A stretch of 33,559 bases of DNA from a virus. The notes under the pieces were generated by a model. That model saw only the letters and a list, made by a program, of their open reading frames with translations. It was not told where the DNA came from and searched no databases. The stretch is from positions 1 to 33,559 of IMG/VR virus record IMGVR_UViG_3300032053_000286, one strand, 5' to 3'. Shown here piece by piece: positions 30,862 to 33,559 of this stretch. Every line of letters begins with the position of its first letter. Position 1 is the stretch's first letter. Made by a program: the position numbers and the translations under genes.

Positions 30862-31060
30862 AAGAAGTAGATTTAATTTCGTTTTCAATCTGTTTACTAT
30901 ATTTCATTTTAGTTTCATAGCTCCATACTACATTTTCTGGAATACCACAACGCTTAAGGAGTCTTCTTGCAGTTTCTCCTTTATCCTCTTCTATTGGAGT
31001 AGAAGTAAAAATGCCCCCACCAAATATAGGTAGGAGCATAAATATTATTAGCATTCGCAT
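30854..31060 (-). CDS. Small exported or membrane protein (68 aa)
   Basis: The N-terminus (MRMLIIFMLLPIFGGGIFTS) is a hydrophobic signal or anchor. The rest is basic and polar (GETARRLLKRCGIPENVVWS). No lipobox. The stop overlaps the next gene. Could be a small membrane-associated phage factor; unassigned. Confidence 0.55.
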   Translation of the reverse strand: MRMLIIFMLLPIFGGGIFTSTPIEEDKGETARRLLKRCGIPENVVWSYETKMKYSKQIENEIKSTSYD

Positions 31061-31064
31061 TACT

Positions 31065-31373
31065 TTAAATTGTTTGATCTTTAGTAGTAATCACAATCCA
31101 ACCTAATTCTGTAATTTCTCTATAGTTGAAAGCTGTGATGAATTCATCTATGCTATAAATCTTTACAAGTGGATGATTAATTATATCATCATCTTGAGGC
31201 TCTTCTCTAAGAGTTAAGTTCCAGTGTTTAGGGTGTAAGTAATATACTTTAGCCGCAAGTTTAAGTTGTTTTTCTTTTGTTTTAAGGTGACGTTTAAACT
31301 GTTCCTTTGCTATTAAATAACCAGCTAAGCCAGTGTTAATAGCTAATAATACGATAATTATCCACATAATCAT
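31065..31373 (-). CDS. Single-pass membrane hypothetical protein (102 aa)
   Basis: An N-terminal membrane helix (residues 1-20, MIMWIIIVLLAINTGLAGYL) leads into a basic helical region (KEQFKRHLKTKEKQLKLAAK) and an acidic C-terminal domain. Topology suggests a cytosolic domain at the inner membrane. It is the first gene after the large structured, gene-free stretch at 31374-31812. Confidence 0.6.
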   Translation of the reverse strand: MIMWIIIVLLAINTGLAGYLIAKEQFKRHLKTKEKQLKLAAKVYYLHPKHWNLTLREEPQDDDIINHPLVKIYSIDEFITAFNYREITELGWIVITTKDQTI

Positions 31374-31399
31374 TATTGTTTTAAAGTTTATAAATTTTA

Positions 31400-31800
31400 A
31401 AATAAGAACTGCCTTTACCTAGCAGGAGTGAGAAAGAGAATGACCTCTAACAAGGAGATATTACAACCGACCCTAAAGTCGATAGATTTCACAATCTAAA
31501 TAGAGAAAGCTGTTTAGATTGTATGTTTAGTCGTATTTAATCAAAGATTAACACTTTATAAGCTTTCACTAACTAAAAACCCTCTCGGATTGGGGATATC
31601 CACCCTTAACCATTTAATAATCTAAAACCAGTTAGACATTACCGTGTTTGTCTGCTTGTTTAAAACTCTTAGGTATCGCGTGTACCTAAATACAATTTTG
31701 CCTGTATCATAAGCTTTGCGAGTAGAGATTTTAGATAATTAAAAAGATAAACAGCTTCTCACTGTTTTGTAGGCTTCATACTAAGCCCCATTTAAGGGGA
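31400..31800 (-). ncRNA. Candidate large structured noncoding RNA (about 400 bases)
   Basis: This stretch has no ORF of note and is the only gene-free stretch above 300 bases. Plus-strand coordinates of pairs: ACAATCTAAA/TTTAGATTGT (31491-31500, 31513-31522; 10 bp); its loop GAAAGCT (31505-31511) pairs with AGCTTTC (31561-31567) as a pseudoknot; TTAATC/GATTAA (31537-31542, 31546-31551); TTAGGTA/TACCTAA (31669-31675, 31683-31689); a long-range pair 31616-31627 with 31729-31740 (11 of 12); AAACAG/CTGTTT (31749-31754, 31762-31767); CCCC/GGGG near 31786-31799. The gene strand is assumed. No tmRNA, RNase P or intron core was recognised. Confidence 0.5.
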
Positions 31801-31812
31801 CAACCTATAAGT

Positions 31813-32058
31813 TTATTTAGATTTTTGTTTAGACTCCTCAATGAAGTTTATTAACACTGTCTCTAAACCTTTAGACGTAAGAGAATCAATTGTTATATGT
31901 TCCATTGTTATTCTGTAATAAGTATCATCATACTGATGGACATCTAAAACAGAATGAAACTTCATTTGATCTTCTTCTTCGTGAGCTTGTATTAATACAA
32001 ATAAAAGCATCATTAATCCTAGTAATATTACTAAGAGGTGTATTGTTGTATCTTTCAT
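31813..32058 (-). CDS. Single-pass membrane hypothetical protein (81 aa)
   Basis: Start chosen at the ATG at 32058, which overlaps the stop of the 36-aa gene (ATGA). Longer starts (ATG 32070, TTG 32091) are open but less likely. Residues 4-25 (TTIHLLVILLGLMMLLFVLI) span the membrane; an acidic domain follows (AHEEEDQMKFHSVLDV). Its stop lies beside the structured 31400-31800 region. Confidence 0.6.
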   Translation of the reverse strand: MKDTTIHLLVILLGLMMLLFVLIQAHEEEDQMKFHSVLDVHQYDDTYYRITMEHITIDSLTSKGLETVLINFIEESKQKSK

Positions 32059-32165
32059 AAGTTTGTACATAAGAAATAAATAACAACACAAAGAGCTAAA
32101 ATAAACATAGCAAACATAGCGTACATTTGCTCGTTGTCTGATATAGGTTTTCTAGAATATCCCAT
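32055..32165 (-). CDS. Very small membrane protein (36 aa)
   Basis: An ATG at 32165 opens 36 codons to a TGA that overlaps the next ATG. The peptide has a polar head (GYSRKPISDNEQ) and a hydrophobic helix (MFAMFILALCVVIYFL), i.e. one membrane segment. The ATGA coupling to a second membrane protein supports it being real. Confidence 0.55.
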   Translation of the reverse strand: MGYSRKPISDNEQMYAMFAMFILALCVVIYFLCTNL

Positions 32166-32166
32166 T

Positions 32167-32547
32167 TTATAATTTATTAAGTTTAAAGAGTTCATTAGTG
32201 ATTTTCACTAATACGTAATTACCTTCTAATATTTCTATTCCAATTTCAATAGAAACCGTCCAAAATAGAAATCTAACACCTTGATTATTGTTTATTCTAC
32301 TTAAATGCTTTGAGTCTTTAAAATTCAAAGATTTAGAAGAAGAAGTCATTGAAATTAATAATTGTAATTCTAAAGTATCGAGCGGTTTAGTTAGAAGAAC
32401 AGCTAATGATGTTACTTCTTTAGGTAAAATTTTAAGAGTCTTCCCACTAAAAATAAACTCAACACTTAAACTATTTGAAAATAGAGGGTGTTGGGTTTTA
32501 ATTATTTTTACTTTAGGGCCGATCTTTTTATGTGATCTTTTTTTCAT
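32167..32547 (-). CDS. Hypothetical protein, tandem relative of the upstream gene (126 aa)
   Basis: A basic N-terminus (MKKRSHKKIGPKVKIIK) precedes a beta-rich domain. The C-terminal EGNYVLVKITNELFKL parallels EGHYELMKIDDDLWHAI of the 121-aa gene directly upstream, and both domains have similar lengths, suggesting distant paralogues. No family recognised. Confidence 0.6.
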   Translation of the reverse strand: MKKRSHKKIGPKVKIIKTQHPLFSNSLSVEFIFSGKTLKILPKEVTSLAVLLTKPLDTLELQLLISMTSSSKSLNFKDSKHLSRINNNQGVRFLFWTVSIEIGIEILEGNYVLVKITNELFKLNKL

Positions 32548-32913
32548 TTAATCAGATATTAAAATAGCGTGCCATAAATCATCATCAATCTTCATTAACT
32601 CGTAATGCCCTTCTTGTACTTGATCTGTGATTTCATTACTAAAAGTTTTAGAAATACTTCTAGTATAAGAACAACCGGTTTGCATTGTTACAGTAACTAG
32701 TTTCCGATCTGTTAAAGTTGGAGTTTTAAGTACTATAGTTAAAGGATCATAAATAGTTTTAGGATGGATTTCTAATACTAACTCTTTAAATGTAAGAGGA
32801 ATCAAATGAGAAGCGCTTTTAGTAATAATTATAAAGATAGCTTGGTTATTAACAGATAGTCTATTATATCTTTTTTTAACTATTACAATAGGCTCTTGAT
32901 AGGACGTAGGCAT
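32548..32913 (-). CDS. Hypothetical protein, tandem relative of downstream gene (121 aa)
   Basis: Beta-rich (NNQAIFIIITKSASHLIPL; DPLTIVLKTPTLTDRKLV), with an EGHYELMKIDDDLW segment matched by the next gene. Stop and next start are contiguous. No signal peptide. Function unknown. Confidence 0.6.
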   Translation of the reverse strand: MPTSYQEPIVIVKKRYNRLSVNNQAIFIIITKSASHLIPLTFKELVLEIHPKTIYDPLTIVLKTPTLTDRKLVTVTMQTGCSYTRSISKTFSNEITDQVQEGHYELMKIDDDLWHAILISD

Positions 32914-32958
32914 AATGATTATTAGTTTATTTATTATTGGAACAAATGTACTATAATT

Positions 32959-33144
32959 CTATTTATCTTTAATATCTATCCAACCTATAATAGCGCCTAA
33001 TCCAGAAACTGTTCCTATAGTATAGCATACTTCAGCCTTGCCTACTGGCTCCCAATTACATTTAATTGTTTTATAAATACATTGTAGCCAGCCTAAGCTT
33101 GCCAATAGTATCATTAGTCCTGCAATAAATGTTGTTGTTTTCAT
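32959..33144 (-). CDS. Small membrane protein (61 aa)
   Basis: Two hydrophobic segments (residues 5-22, TFIAGLMILLASLGWLQC; residues 41-57, YTIGTVSGLGAIIGWID) flank a Cys-containing loop (TIKCNWEPVGKAEVC). From memory, similar short two-pass proteins occur in other Bacteroidota phages. Function unknown; an inner-membrane location is likely. Confidence 0.6.
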   Translation of the reverse strand: MKTTTFIAGLMILLASLGWLQCIYKTIKCNWEPVGKAEVCYTIGTVSGLGAIIGWIDIKDK

Positions 33145-33155
33145 ATTGCTTTTTT

Positions 33156-33559
33156 TTAAAAAGTGATTAATGATTTTATTTTCTCAATGCCATAAGCATT
33201 TGATTTCTCAAGCATTGGCAATAGGTCAATAGCTTTTATCGGTTGTTTTTCTGTTACAACATCATCTTTAATACTGTATTCTACACCATTGTTTTGCAGC
33301 CATTGTTTAACTCCCTCTTCGCAAGCACCAGTAAGTAACCTATAATATTTAACAGTAAACAACGTATCCTTAGTAATAGGCTTAGATTTTAATTGTAAAG
33401 CGATAATTTTAAATTCAAGATCAATGATACCCTTTTTTACTGTTTTAGCGTGAGCGGTGAACTTTCCTTTTTTTACAACATACTCAAACGGTGTGGTGTA
33501 GATTGTGTATTTCCCTTTTACAGTAACCTTTAGTACTTTAGAAAGTATCCCATCAAAAA
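33156..33559 (-). CDS. Hypothetical protein, C-terminal 134 residues (partial)
   Basis: The frame is open to the right edge, so the gene starts outside the window; the TTG at 33362 is internal. The visible part opens with beta-rich repeats (VTVKGKYTIYTTPFEYVVK, KGKFTAHAKTV) and then a helical end (IDLLPMLEKSNAYGIEKIKS). No motif recognised. Confidence 0.7.
   Translation of the reverse strand, partial: FDGILSKVLKVTVKGKYTIYTTPFEYVVKKGKFTAHAKTVKKGIIDLEFKIIALQLKSKPITKDTLFTVKYYRLLTGACEEGVKQWLQNNGVEYSIKDDVVTEKQPIKAIDLLPMLEKSNAYGIEKIKSLITF

Noticed and set aside
31374-31812. tmRNA, RNase P RNA or group I intron
   Set aside because: No tRNA-like ends or tag frame, no RNase P core, no P7/P3 intron core; it lies between genes, not inside one.
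1-33559. CRISPR array, insertion sequence or integrase
   Set aside because: No regularly spaced direct repeats, no transposase or recombinase motifs, and no terminal inverted repeats were seen.

Overview
The window is part of a tailed-phage genome (Caudoviricetes). It is AT-rich, has no recognisable host chromosomal genes, and its genes are tightly packed, with most junctions overlapping or only a few bases apart. Shine-Dalgarno sites are mostly absent; starts are preceded by A/T-rich sequence. One good promoter matches the Bacteroidota pattern (TTG, about 21 bases, TAnnTTTG). With the protein types seen, this points to a phage of a Bacteroidota host, plausibly a flavobacterium. That assignment is inferred from sequence style, not from a database match.

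Left arm (1-9561, + strand), late genes. It begins inside a tail-appendage gene. Next come a 681-aa Ser/Thr/Gly-rich tail fibre, small tail-associated or hypothetical proteins, and a lysis cassette: a holin-like membrane protein, an inner-membrane spanin-like protein, an overlapping signal-peptide/C-terminal-anchor protein, and a GH24 endolysin. Two Cys-bearing proteins of unknown role and a second, 612-aa fibre follow. The arm ends at a bidirectional terminator (9586-9614) where the two arms converge.

Middle (9619-26908, - strand), DNA replication and nucleotide metabolism. In transcription order: two small genes, family A DNA polymerase, a terminator, SF2 helicase, two small proteins, DnaB-like helicase, a RecA-like ATPase, two proteins of which one is an SSB candidate, and a TOPRIM primase. 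Then comes an apparent ubiquitin-like conjugation module: a Ub-like domain fused to a SAP-like domain, an E2-like protein, a JAMM peptidase and a ThiF/E1-like adenylating enzyme, followed by a 205-aa unknown. RusA-like resolvase, a 296-aa unknown, 5'-3' exonuclease, dNMP kinase, MazG-like pyrophosphohydrolase and uracil-DNA glycosylase complete the arm. The Ub-like gene overlaps the primase gene, so the module is part of the replication operon. This is the most interesting content of the window.

Right arm (27012-33559, - strand), presumably early or accessory genes. It holds a ferritin-like protein, Cys-rich zinc-binding candidates (including one with a SEC-C motif), several small membrane proteins and many unknowns. 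Two intergenic stretches fold into elaborate hairpin sets: a roughly 120-base three-way junction (28220-28340) and a roughly 400-base region with a predicted pseudoknot (31400-31800). Both are candidate noncoding RNAs. The last gene runs off the right edge. No tRNA, rRNA, CRISPR array, integrase or insertion sequence was recognised.
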